DNA from: Paenibacillus glucanolyticus NBRC 15330
Lineage (GTDB): Bacteria; Bacillota; Bacilli; Paenibacillales; Paenibacillaceae
Reading direction: 5' to 3'
DNA: 64,000 bases
NCBI RefSeq assembly: GCF_004000885.1
Contig: NZ_BIMC01000017.1
Location: 59,697-123,696 of the forward strand
Position numbers and translations under genes: made by a program. Below are positions 44,176 to 52,072 of the stretch, piece after piece; positions within the stretch are counted from its first letter, which is position 1; every line of letters starts with the position of its first letter. The notes under the pieces are model-generated. The model did no database searches and was not told the origin of the DNA. It was given only the letters and a program-made list of their open reading frames with translations.

Positions 44176-46065
44176 ATGAGGTCTGGATGGAGAATCGCTG
44201 TGTTCCTGATCATCGTTATTGCTTTAAGCCAGGGCTACCCCAGGCTTGTCTTTGCCACCGAAGAAACGGCAGCACGGGCAGCGATTAAAGAGTGGAGAAT
44301 CCTCTGGTCCGAGTCCGGAGGAATACCGGAGAGTGTACCCGCACATAGGGAAGACTGGACGGAGACTTCAGCTGGTGCTTCAGAGCCATCGAAGCCGCAT
44401 GCCAAGACATCCGCATGGATTCATATGAAAATTCCTGAAATTACAGCTGCGTCTCCGGGGATTTTGATCGAAAAGCTGCATGGACAGCAGGTTGCAGTTT
44501 ATGCCGATCATGTGAAGGTTTACGAATCTACAAGAGCGTACAATTATGAGTTGAACCACATCCTGCTTCCTTTGGATAAGGAGCTGCTTGGCAAGGACCT
44601 TCACATTTGGCTGGAAACCGCGAGGGATCATGTGACGATTGAAGGCAAGATCCTTGTCGGCGAATATCATGATCTGCTAAACCAGTTTGTTAAGTCGAAT
44701 TTGGTGGATATCATTCTAGGAAGCGCCTTTGTTTTTATTGCTTTTGTTATGCTGATCTGCGCTATTTTCCTTAACAGAAAATATTTGATTGCCGTATTAT
44801 CGCTGTCCTTTATTGTTTTATCTGTAGGCATACTTGTTTTTACATACTCCCCGTTTCTTTATACGATTTTTGATGAATATGGACATATCTACACTCACTT
44901 ATACGACATTTCTTTGTTTATTCTACTCCCTTCGTTCAGTCTCTTTTTTGAAAAAATATTCGGGCTCGGTTGGAAAAATATGCTGCATAAACTCCGTAAA
45001 TTTCAGGTGGTTTATTCGCTGTTTTGCGGGCTGTTTCTGGTGGTCAATCAATTGGCTTCCAATCAATGGTTTGATTTGTATTATTTCTTTTCCGTGCAAG
45101 TCATGGGGTTTGTGATGATCATTCAGTTCATATTGCTGATTGGAAGCTCGATGTTTTATGCCTTCAGGGGCAATAGGGATGCCGTCATTTTCAATGCAGG
45201 TTTTGCCGTGTTTGCCGTTATAGGTTTGGGAGAGCTGCTGCAATTTTTCATGACCCGGGGCAGCTACAATCTGTTCCTCTGGAAGTGGGGGATTGTCAGC
45301 TTCATTATTGCATTGATTGTTATCCTTGGGCGACATTTTGCCAAAAATCATGAGCAGATTCTTCAATACTCCAAAGAGCTTGAGATGTTCAACAATGAGC
45401 TGCAGCGTTCGGAGAAGATGGAGATCATCAGTGAGTTGGCAGCATCGGTCGCACACGAGGTTCGCAATCCGCTTCAGGTTACGCGGGGGTTCCTGCAGCT
45501 GCTTACTGGAAAGGCGGAGGCTGCCGAACGCGAATATTTGGATTTGGCTCTGGTGGAGCTGGACCGTGCTTCCGGTATTATTACGGATTTCTTAACCTTT
45601 GCCAAACCGGAATTCGGCAAAGACACGCTGCTTCAGATTTCCGAAGAATTCAAGCATATCGAAGGCATACTTGCCCCTCTCGCCCATCTGCAGGGAGGCA
45701 GGATCACTGTGGATATTCCAGAGGATATTACCATTCGGGGAAACTCCTCCAAATTCAAGCAGGCTTTCATTAATATTATCAAGAACAGCATTGAGGCACT
45801 GGGAGAAGAAGGGGTGGTTCATATCCGTTGTTACCGGCAGCAGAATCAAGTATTTATCCATGTTGTTGATAATGGAGAGGGGATGGGGGCGGATGTAATA
45901 GCTCGGCTTGGAGAACCTTATTTCTCCAACAAAACCAAAGGAACCGGTCTTGGTTTGATGGTAACCTTCCGAATTATCGAGGCGATGGACGGAGATATCT
46001 TTTTTACAAGCAGAAAAGGAGTGGGGACGGATGCCATCATTACGCTTCCCGCAGCTTGCGAATGA
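44176..46065 (+). CDS. Multi-membrane sensor histidine kinase, copy 2
   Basis: A 629-residue paralog of the upstream kinase, alignable from end to end. It has a signal peptide (1-27), an extracytoplasmic domain (about 30-177), seven membrane segments (178-386), HisKA (His427 in VAHEVRNPLQVTRGF), and HATPase_c (NIIKNSIEALGEEG, DNGEGM, GTGLGLMVTF). The stretch from EMFNNELQRSEKMEIISEL through the His box is identical in both copies. The extracytoplasmic domains differ most, which suggests different ligands and a shared downstream partner. GAGGTG precedes the ATG. Confidence 0.9.
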   Translation: MRSGWRIAVFLIIVIALSQGYPRLVFATEETAARAAIKEWRILWSESGGIPESVPAHREDWTETSAGASEPSKPHAKTSAWIHMKIPEITAASPGILIEKLHGQQVAVYADHVKVYESTRAYNYELNHILLPLDKELLGKDLHIWLETARDHVTIEGKILVGEYHDLLNQFVKSNLVDIILGSAFVFIAFVMLICAIFLNRKYLIAVLSLSFIVLSVGILVFTYSPFLYTIFDEYGHIYTHLYDISLFILLPSFSLFFEKIFGLGWKNMLHKLRKFQVVYSLFCGLFLVVNQLASNQWFDLYYFFSVQVMGFVMIIQFILLIGSSMFYAFRGNRDAVIFNAGFAVFAVIGLGELLQFFMTRGSYNLFLWKWGIVSFIIALIVILGRHFAKNHEQILQYSKELEMFNNELQRSEKMEIISELAASVAHEVRNPLQVTRGFLQLLTGKAEAAEREYLDLALVELDRASGIITDFLTFAKPEFGKDTLLQISEEFKHIEGILAPLAHLQGGRITVDIPEDITIRGNSSKFKQAFINIIKNSIEALGEEGVVHIRCYRQQNQVFIHVVDNGEGMGADVIARLGEPYFSNKTKGTGLGLMVTFRIIEAMDGDIFFTSRKGVGTDAIITLPAACE

Positions 46066-46125
46066 TTCGCCAGAGCTGCGGTAGCGATGGACGGCTGTCG
46101 TTCCCACTCTTTTTACCGATAATCG

Positions 46126-46191
46126 CAAGAAAAACATCTTCTCAACGTGGTTTGTCCTTCTAAGGAAGCACGTTGATTGATGTTTTTCTTG
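46126..46191. terminator. Long bidirectional hairpin between kinase 2 and the NHLP gene
   Basis: CAAGAAAAACATC (46126-46138) pairs perfectly with GATGTTTTTCTTG (46179-46191). An inner TCAACGTG/CACGTTGA stem (46142-46149, 46169-46176) extends it. It separates the convergent units. Confidence 0.8.
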
Positions 46192-46230
46192 TGAATCTAT
46201 TTATGAAATTCCCCTGCTGTTATGTAGTCT

Positions 46231-46470
46231 TTACCAGATGGCTCTTTCTTTGGCTTCAGATTTGATCACGCCCGTTGGATTCGGAGGAATGACCAGATAC
46301 AGCTCGCCGGGATTTTCTTCAAGAGTTCGAATCTCGATGTGGTCTGGAATCCGTACGCCAAGGACTTCCTTGATGGCGGATTTAGGATCGCTGAGCAATT
46401 TTGCCTTAAAGCTAGGATCCTCCCAGGCTTTTTGAATCAATTGTGTTTGAAAGATGGCTTCTGTCGTCAT
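46231..46470 (-). CDS. NHLP-leader small peptide, putative modified-peptide precursor
   Basis: A 79-residue product with the nitrile-hydratase-like leader pattern: AWEDPSFKAKLLSDPKSAIK, then EVLGVRIPDHIEI and LYLVIPPNP. This matches the NHLP leader family of RiPP precursors. After PPNP a short tail (TGVIKSEAKERAIW) ends in a C-terminal Trp. The usual double-Gly cleavage site and any Cys are missing. ATG 46470 has AAAGGG upstream. It follows a ComQ-like isoprenoid synthase gene by 72 bases on the same strand. The order is the same as comQ-comX, where ComX is prenylated on Trp. Prenylation is an inference. Confidence 0.75.
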   Translation of the reverse strand: MTTEAIFQTQLIQKAWEDPSFKAKLLSDPKSAIKEVLGVRIPDHIEIRTLEENPGELYLVIPPNPTGVIKSEAKERAIW

Positions 46471-46542
46471 TAGAATCACCCTTTCAAATAAATTGGTTAT
46501 TTTTTACTCTTAAAGAATACCATGGAATAAATATAAAATCTA

Positions 46543-47496
46543 TTATTTTTTGTTCAGTATAGACAAATAATAGTTTAACCCGCCAAACGAAAGTGTTTTT
46601 TTACTGTTTTCGATATTTTCCGCCTCGACATGAAGTTCATCTACAATCGTTTGGTGGAACGACATGAGATGAGGGGCGTCGATCTCTATCGTTAAGAGAT
46701 GAGCGTGAGTTGCTGCAGCAATCTCTGCATAGGGCTTCAGTATATTGTGGATATAGAGTGCTTCTTGTACTTCCGATAGCGTCAGAGGCGCATCACTTGG
46801 CATCCCTTGTTCAGATTTAATGAGCGACAACAGGCAATTGTAGCTGCCATCGGCAAGATCCTGCTTCCAATCGGTCCAGTCGTCCATCATTTGCAAGGTC
46901 AGCAAGACATGATTCATGGCGTCATTTGTACGGGGGATCAGATCGGCCTGATCAGAGAGCAGCAATGCGGCGGTACTGCCGAGTTTGACCGGTGCCGCTT
47001 TTTTGGCAACCAGGATCGGATTGTCCTTAAAGTAATCATCTCCAGTCTCATGCATGACACCTTCCGACCATTCTCGCGTGTATGTTTTGAGATAGGACCA
47101 AAAGCTGGATTCAGCTGGGAAGTATGGCTGATAGGATGTTAGAAATTCATAATACAACAGGTTGGCAAGGGCGAGATGGTGTTTTGGATCTATCGGAGAC
47201 TGACTGTCATGGGGTGAGTCCATTATGTCATCTTGAATGAAGTAGTATAACATGCCGATGATGTTAGCGGTTGAGAGACGACGATATACATCGCCGGGGA
47301 GTGCGGTCAGTTCTTTCATCCAGAAGGGAAGAAGATAACAAATGTAATTTTTGGAACTATCCTGCTCGAATACATCAAATTTCTTCAAATACGATAGTCC
47401 GATCTCGTTCAGGGGAGCAGGTAACTCCCCTAGCCTTGCTTCACACGCTGAGAATGCTGCAGCAAGATCGTCCTCGAATGGTTTGAACCAATTCAT
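46543..47496 (-). CDS. ComQ-like class I isoprenoid synthase/prenyltransferase
   Basis: A 317-residue all-helical protein with the hallmarks of trans-isoprenyl diphosphate synthases: first Asp-rich motif DDIMD (residues 89-93), a KKAAPVKLG segment (165-173) in the place of the KT motif, and second Asp-rich motif DDWTDWKQD (205-213). Length and single-gene context resemble ComQ, which transfers an isoprenyl group to a Trp of pheromone ComX, more than housekeeping farnesyl diphosphate synthase. A terpene synthase role is an alternative. The gene is first in a two-gene unit with the NHLP peptide and has its own promoter. Confidence 0.75.
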   Translation of the reverse strand: MNWFKPFEDDLAAAFSACEARLGELPAPLNEIGLSYLKKFDVFEQDSSKNYICYLLPFWMKELTALPGDVYRRLSTANIIGMLYYFIQDDIMDSPHDSQSPIDPKHHLALANLLYYEFLTSYQPYFPAESSFWSYLKTYTREWSEGVMHETGDDYFKDNPILVAKKAAPVKLGSTAALLLSDQADLIPRTNDAMNHVLLTLQMMDDWTDWKQDLADGSYNCLLSLIKSEQGMPSDAPLTLSEVQEALYIHNILKPYAEIAAATHAHLLTIEIDAPHLMSFHQTIVDELHVEAENIENSKKTLSFGGLNYYLSILNKK

Positions 47497-47544
47497 GGGA
47501 TCACCAACCTATTCAATTTTTAAAGTAGAAAGTGCTTACTTGCT

Positions 47545-47572
47545 ATATTAGCATGAATGAAACATTAGTTAA
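47545..47572 (-). promoter_or_regulatory. Candidate promoter of the isoprenoid synthase/NHLP unit
   Basis: On the minus strand TTAACT (47567-47572), a 16-base spacer and TAATAT (47545-47550) resemble a sigma-A promoter, 49 bases before the ATG. The -10 lies in a near-palindrome GCTAATATAGC. Confidence 0.45.
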
Positions 47573-47732
47573 ATATTACCAGTCCGGAATTTGGACAAAT
47601 GTGGAACTTTCCCGCCAGTATAGGGTTTTGGTCAAATATGTATTTTGGTTTCAATGTTTGATTATGGCGGCTGGCGTTTAAGTTAGGAATGTACAGCGAT
47701 AACCGAAAATGACAAACCAGGAGGTAATTCAT

Positions 47733-48410
47733 ATGACTCAGAAAATTGTTGGAGCCTTTAGGACGGAACAAGAAGCAACCCGGGCTATTGAGGAGCTAAA
47801 GCGGCAAGGATTCGGAGCCGATGAAATCTCTGTCATTGCTAAAGATCGAGGTGAATCTTCCCATATTCAGGAGGAGACAGGCACCAAGGCACCTGAAGGG
47901 CTGGCTTCCGGAGCAGCAACGGGTGGTGTGCTGGGCGGTGTAACCGGATTGCTTGCTGGATTAGGTGCATTGGCCATTCCGGGCATTGGGCCAATTATCG
48001 CCGCGGGTCCTATCGCAGCAACCCTTACAGGAGCTGCCGTAGGAGCCGGCGCGGGTGGATTGGTTGGCGGCTTGATTGGTCTGGGTATTCCGGAAGAGCA
48101 AGCAGAGGAGTATGGAGGATACGTGAACGAAGGCCATATTCTGGTGATGGTGGATGCGGATGAATCCAATGGAGGCCGGGTATATGATATATTTCGGAGT
48201 CACAGCGCGCTGAATGAGCATCATTACCGTGAAGAAGGAACATACAGCGGAACAGGCGCTCCCGTTGATTCCCGTTCCGAAGCAGCGGCTGCTACCGAGG
48301 ATGCCGTTCCGGATCCTAACCTGTATCAAGGCTATGGTGATGGCAACGGCGGTGCGGTGAGTCCTGATATTGTAAGTCCGGATCGGGAAGAAACAAGAAA
48401 GAGACGATAA
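47733..48410 (+). CDS. General-stress-type protein with YflT and glycine-zipper regions
   Basis: A 225-residue protein. The first part (KIVGAFRTEQEATRAIEELK, DEISVIAKDR) matches the YflT/general stress protein 17M ferredoxin-like fold. A strongly Gly/Ala-rich hydrophobic zipper follows (about residues 60-125), then a second half of the same fold (GHILVMVDAD) and an acidic tail. Such proteins are stress-induced in bacilli with unknown activity. ATG 47733 with AGGAGG upstream is preferred over 47709. Confidence 0.85.
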   Translation: MTQKIVGAFRTEQEATRAIEELKRQGFGADEISVIAKDRGESSHIQEETGTKAPEGLASGAATGGVLGGVTGLLAGLGALAIPGIGPIIAAGPIAATLTGAAVGAGAGGLVGGLIGLGIPEEQAEEYGGYVNEGHILVMVDADESNGGRVYDIFRSHSALNEHHYREEGTYSGTGAPVDSRSEAAAATEDAVPDPNLYQGYGDGNGGAVSPDIVSPDREETRKRR

Positions 48411-48446
48411 GTACTATCTCTATGTATATGTGATACAGGATAACAA

Positions 48447-48474
48447 AAACCGCCCGGTTCCCCGGGCGGTTTGC
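48447..48474. terminator. Terminator after the stress protein gene
   Basis: AACCGCCCGG and CCGGGCGGTT form a perfect stem around TTCC, flanked by A and T runs. Confidence 0.9.
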
Positions 48475-48522
48475 TTGTGCGCGATAATCTGCATTCTTGT
48501 AATATTTCTTCCGTGTTATTGA

Positions 48523-48897
48523 TTATCGCTTGCTGCGTTGTGCTCGCGTTTCCCTCGGCCCATGTCCGGGTCCGCCGTGCCCAGGTCCATGTCCCGGTCC
48601 GCCGGGACCAGGTCCATGTCCGGGTCCACCGGGACCAGGTCCATGTCCAGGTCCTCCCGGATGCCACGGGCCGGGTCCAGGTCCGTGCCCAGGTCCGCCC
48701 GGATGCCACGGCCCCGGCCCAGGATATCCAGGTCCGCCGCCCGGATAACCTGGAGGGAATGGTGGATAAGGATAGATTGGATAATACGGTGGATAGTATG
48801 GATAAGGATAGTACGGATATCCGGGGATCAGACCCGGGATACCAAGGCTTGTTTGGGTTTGAAGTCCTCTTTTATGATGGTGACTCAAGCCATGCAC
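48523..48897 (-). CDS. Gly/Pro/His/Tyr-rich repeat protein
   Basis: A 124-residue low-complexity protein. After a short head (MHGLSHHHKRGLQTQ) comes a Pro/Tyr block (PGYPYYPYPYYPPYYPIYPY), then Gly-Pro-His repeats of the type GGPGHGPGPGPWHP, then a basic tail. No signal peptide. AGAGGTGC directly precedes the ATG. Such composition is common in spore-coat or surface-layer proteins of bacilli, but no family can be named. The repeats are coded by 27- and 42-base DNA units. Confidence 0.7.
   Translation of the reverse strand: MHGLSHHHKRGLQTQTSLGIPGLIPGYPYYPYPYYPPYYPIYPYPPFPPGYPGGGPGYPGPGPWHPGGPGHGPGPGPWHPGGPGHGPGPGGPGHGPGPGGPGHGPGHGGPGHGPRETRAQRSKR
48581..48718. repeat. Tandem coding repeats, 27-base x2 and 42-base x2
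   Basis: Units begin with CCAGGTCC: 48581-48607 and 48608-48634 (27 bases), 48635-48676 and 48677-48718 (42 bases, the same start plus an insert coding PWHP). A degenerate fifth copy follows. They code the Gly-Pro-His repeats of the overlapping gene and are prone to length change. Confidence 0.85.
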
Positions 48898-49064
48898 CTC
48901 TTTCTATCAGGTAGGTTACCTCATCCTATGTAGAAGCGGAGAAGAAGGGCACTTATCTAGTCAAAAATAGGCGGACGGCCATTCGTCTGGTGGGGTGTAC
49001 ACATGTGAATCATTATACGTGGAGGCCTGTTAATAACAGGTGTAGCGCACCTAAGACTCTTAAT

Positions 49065-49115
49065 TGAAAAAAAAGGCACATATGCTCTTCCCTCATAAGA
49101 GGAAGGAACATATGC
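49065..49115 (-). terminator. Terminator after the GNAT gene
   Basis: On the minus strand GGTGCATATG pairs with CATATGTGCC around an inner CTTCCTCTTATGAGGGAAG stem, followed by a run of eight T. The region 48898-49064 shows no supported gene. Confidence 0.85.
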
Positions 49116-49131
49116 ACCTTCATATAAAAAG

Positions 49132-50241
49132 CTAAATATATTGAAGACCTGCTGTATACGGAAGAGGTATAGGATCAAAGGTTACGCTGCCGTTCGTCCG
49201 ATAAGATGACTCCGGATCAAACAAGAGCGAGAGCAGTCCCTCATCATCGAGCACCAATGCTTCATTGTTCAGCGTCAGGCGGTACGGACCATGTTCGCCC
49301 TCTGCTTGAATTAAACCATCGGGCAGCAGAGGCGCCAATTGGCGAAGCAATCGGGGGCCGCTGACCAGATACACGGTTCCGTCATTTCGTATATTTTCAG
49401 GTGTGACACCAGCAGATTGGATGAGTGCAGCGAGCTCGTTATCCTGCCATGGCAGAGGAACGGTCAGCTCTGTGAGATTGAAGGACTGGATAGCGCCTGC
49501 TATCAACAGTGCAGCTGCTTCAGGGCTTCCGCCCCATTCCACAAGGGTGGATTCTCTGGAAGGAGTCATGACGGTTCCTGGTACGGCAATAATCGCAAAT
49601 GCAGTCAATACGCCGTCTTCTTCAGCCACAAGCACCTGCTGTTCCAGGCGGATCACGTTGGAGTATGCACTTGCATCAAGCAGTTTGTTAAGCTCTGAGG
49701 CAGTGGTAACATATCCAGCATCTCGCAGCTCCATCAGTCGGTGCACATCGAACAGATCCTGTGGCTGCATAGCCCGGATGTTCACCTGTTTACCGGTTGC
49801 CGTGCGTAATGGCTCTATGACGGCCGGGGATAGACGGAACCGGTATGCCCGGCCGAACAAACGGCTGCCTGCCCGGGTATATAAGGATCGGCCGCCAGAG
49901 ATCAGAATTAAGGATGCTGCTGAAGCTTCGGCATGGTGGATGCATTGTTCCAGAAGTGTGCCGGCAAGTCGCTGACCCCGATAGTCGGGATCTGTACAAA
50001 CGGAGCCGATGGAATAAATGTTTAGCTTCGCACCACGAATTTGTATGGAAAAAGGTACAAATCCCATAAAGGAAACCAGTTTGTCTTGATCCCAGGCTCC
50101 GTAAGAATGGCTGATGCCCGGCGAGAATATCGGAGGGAAAGATACTCCCATAGAAGGCTGTTCGGGCTGCTTAAGAAAGATACGGTCGGACAGTTCAACT
50201 GCATGATGTAACTGATCGCCTTTCATAATAGAAATGTTCAC
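49132..50241 (-). CDS. GNAT-family N-acetyltransferase (two-domain, Eis-like)
   Basis: A 369-residue acetyl-CoA-dependent acetyltransferase. The first GNAT domain carries GSVCTDPDYRGQRLAGTLLE, the acetyl-CoA loop pattern (R/Q-x-x-G-x-A/G), after a beta strand LNIYSIGS. A second GNAT-like half (about residues 155-290) and a C-terminal sterol-carrier-like part (LTLNNEALVLDDEGLLSLL) follow the Eis arrangement. The substrate is unknown. Monocistronic with its own terminator. Confidence 0.85.
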   Translation of the reverse strand: MNISIMKGDQLHHAVELSDRIFLKQPEQPSMGVSFPPIFSPGISHSYGAWDQDKLVSFMGFVPFSIQIRGAKLNIYSIGSVCTDPDYRGQRLAGTLLEQCIHHAEASAASLILISGGRSLYTRAGSRLFGRAYRFRLSPAVIEPLRTATGKQVNIRAMQPQDLFDVHRLMELRDAGYVTTASELNKLLDASAYSNVIRLEQQVLVAEEDGVLTAFAIIAVPGTVMTPSRESTLVEWGGSPEAAALLIAGAIQSFNLTELTVPLPWQDNELAALIQSAGVTPENIRNDGTVYLVSGPRLLRQLAPLLPDGLIQAEGEHGPYRLTLNNEALVLDDEGLLSLLFDPESSYRTNGSVTFDPIPLPYTAGLQYI

Positions 50242-50426
50242 TCGATTGAGACCTCCCTATGCATGTCGCTAATTACCAGTATAAAGTCATTGGGTACGAA
50301 ATTTCCAGTAAACGTTTGCTTCCCGTCAGGATCGGGTTTCCAAGGCCATTCCAACTGCCTTGATGCGGAAAGAACGTGTTATTAGGGTAATATAGTTTAA
50401 CTTGATCTGACACCGGAGGGATGAGC

Positions 50427-51869
50427 TTGCCAAGTTTTGTTGATTCCATGATTCTGCTATGCGGCGCTTTGCTTCTGACAAGCGTCCTGACCACAAAGTT
50501 CTCTTCCCGTTTCGGTATGCCTGCCCTGGTGTTGTTTATCGCAATTGGCATGATTCTCAGCCGATTCATCTATTACGATAATGCGGAGCTTACGCAGCTG
50601 GTCGGAATATTTGCTCTGATCGTTATTTTGTTTCAAGGAGGGATGCAGACCGATTTCAAAGAGATCAAACCGGTGCTTGGACCCGCTGTTTCCCTTGCAA
50701 CGATTGGGGTTTTACTGACCACCGTTGTTATTGGAGTATGCGCAGCCTTTATTCTGGATATTTCCTTAAAAGAGGGACTATTAATCGGAGCGATTGTAGG
50801 CTCGACGGATGCTGCTGCCGTATTCTCGGTTCTAGGTGGAACGAATCTGAAGAGGCGGATTCGGATGACACTGGAAGCGGAATCCGGAAGCAATGATCCG
50901 ATGGCGGTTTTTTTAACCGTGTCGTTAATCGAATGGATAGAACGTCCGGAGATGAATTTGCTCGGTCTGATTTTTTCTTTTGTCATGGAGATGGGGCTCG
51001 GTTTGGTCGTGGGTGTGCTCTTGGGAATGCTGGCTGTATATGTAATTAACCGCATCAATTTTGATTCCTCCGGCTTGTACCCCGTTACGGCATTGGGGTT
51101 TGCCGTGATGACTTATGCATCCGCCGCCTGGCTCGGAGCCAGCGGATTGCTGGCTGTATACGTCATGGCGCTGCTGCTTGGCAATGCCGAGTTGACTTAT
51201 CGCAAGACGATTCAAGCATTTAATCAGGGATTTGCCTGGATGATGCAGATCGTGATGTTTGTGCTGCTGGGACTTCTTGTGTTCCCGAATGAGCTGTCGG
51301 GGATTGTATGGGAAGGGCTGCTGTTGTCTCTGATTCTAATATTCATTGCCCGGCCGATTGGCGTGTTCGCCAGCTTGCTGTTCACCAAGTTTGCCGTGCG
51401 TGAGAAGATGTTGATATCATGGGCCGGACTCCGCGGAGCTGTGCCGATCGTGCTGGCTACATATCCTGTTCTGGCGGGAGTCCAGCAGGGGGAGCTTTTT
51501 TTTAATGTGGTTTTCTTTGTTGTGCTGACCTCCGCGGTAATTCAGGGCACGACAATTTCCCCTCTAACCCAGAAGCTTTCATTGGTGGAGAGAGACAAGG
51601 CCAAAGCTCCGTCTTTATTGGAGTTAATGGCGCTGGGCAAAGCAGATTCCGAGATTAACCACATCGTTGTGGACGGGGAGATGCCCATTATCGGTAAGGA
51701 GATTCAGGAGCTGGGTCTGCCGGATGACATCCTGTTTACGGCCATTATTCGGCAGAAGCGTATTATTACGCCCAAAGGCAATACTGTAATTGAGGCCGGG
51801 GACACTTTATATGTGATGAATTCAAAACAAAAGCGAAAGGAAATGAAGGCCATACTGGGATTATCGTAA
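50427..51869 (+). CDS. K+/H+ antiporter, CPA1 NhaP2-type with TrkA-C domain
   Basis: A 480-residue membrane antiporter with about 12 membrane segments. It has the ion-binding SND motif in SGSNDPMAVFLT, GSTDAAAVFSVLG, and WAGLRGAVPIVLATYP. A C-terminal TrkA-C/RCK regulatory domain (about residues 395-478, EINHIVVDGEMPIIGKEI) completes it. It exchanges K+ or Na+ for H+. The start is uncertain: GGAGGG touches ATG 50421, while TTG 50427 has normal spacing and is preferred. Confidence 0.9.
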   Translation: MPSFVDSMILLCGALLLTSVLTTKFSSRFGMPALVLFIAIGMILSRFIYYDNAELTQLVGIFALIVILFQGGMQTDFKEIKPVLGPAVSLATIGVLLTTVVIGVCAAFILDISLKEGLLIGAIVGSTDAAAVFSVLGGTNLKRRIRMTLEAESGSNDPMAVFLTVSLIEWIERPEMNLLGLIFSFVMEMGLGLVVGVLLGMLAVYVINRINFDSSGLYPVTALGFAVMTYASAAWLGASGLLAVYVMALLLGNAELTYRKTIQAFNQGFAWMMQIVMFVLLGLLVFPNELSGIVWEGLLLSLILIFIARPIGVFASLLFTKFAVREKMLISWAGLRGAVPIVLATYPVLAGVQQGELFFNVVFFVVLTSAVIQGTTISPLTQKLSLVERDKAKAPSLLELMALGKADSEINHIVVDGEMPIIGKEIQELGLPDDILFTAIIRQKRIITPKGNTVIEAGDTLYVMNSKQKRKEMKAILGLS

Positions 51870-51992
51870 GCGTTGTGAGGTTAGGCCATATGATGCCTGT
51901 CACTGCAGGCGGATGGAAAAATAAATTAGGATAGAGTATAAATAGCTGGGGATTTCTTCATCCTATCTTCATCTGATAAGTTTCGATATCCT

Positions 51993-52021
51993 TTGCAAAT
52001 GAGAGAGTAATCTGGTATGAT
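51993..52021 (+). promoter_or_regulatory. Sigma-A promoter of dps
   Basis: TTGCAA (51993-51998), exactly 17 bases, and TATGAT (52016-52021). It is placed directly before the PerR-like box. Confidence 0.75.
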
Positions 52022-52031
52022 TAATACAAGG

Positions 52032-52050
52032 ATTTAGAATAAGTCTAAAT
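52032..52050 (+). promoter_or_regulatory. PerR-like operator of dps
   Basis: ATTTAGA-N5-TCTAAAT is a perfect 7-base inverted repeat. The core TTAGAATAAGTCTAA matches the PerR box TTATAATNATTATAA at 11 of 14 defined positions. Lying just downstream of the -10, it would block transcription until peroxide inactivates PerR. Confidence 0.7.
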
Positions 52051-52072
52051 ACAATAAAAGGAGACGATATAG

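Noticed and set aside
47641..47701. Possible sigma-B promoter (GTTTAA) before the stress-protein gene
   Set aside because: The -35-like GTTTAA is present, but no GGGTAT-type -10 is found at 12-15 bases, and Paenibacillus is not expected to have sigma-B.
48581..48718. Regular repeats that could suggest a CRISPR array
   Set aside because: The units are contiguous, GC-rich and in frame in a Gly/Pro/His-rich gene, with no unique spacers and no cas genes.
48523..48748. Plus-strand Pro/Gly/Cys-rich frame through the repeat region
   Set aside because: It is the mirror of the GC-rich repeats. The minus frame has a good ribosome site and a coherent Tyr/Pro block, so it is the real gene.
48957..49178. 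73-codon minus-strand frame
   Set aside because: It overlaps the end of the acetyltransferase gene and its terminator, with no ribosome site and no recognisable domain.
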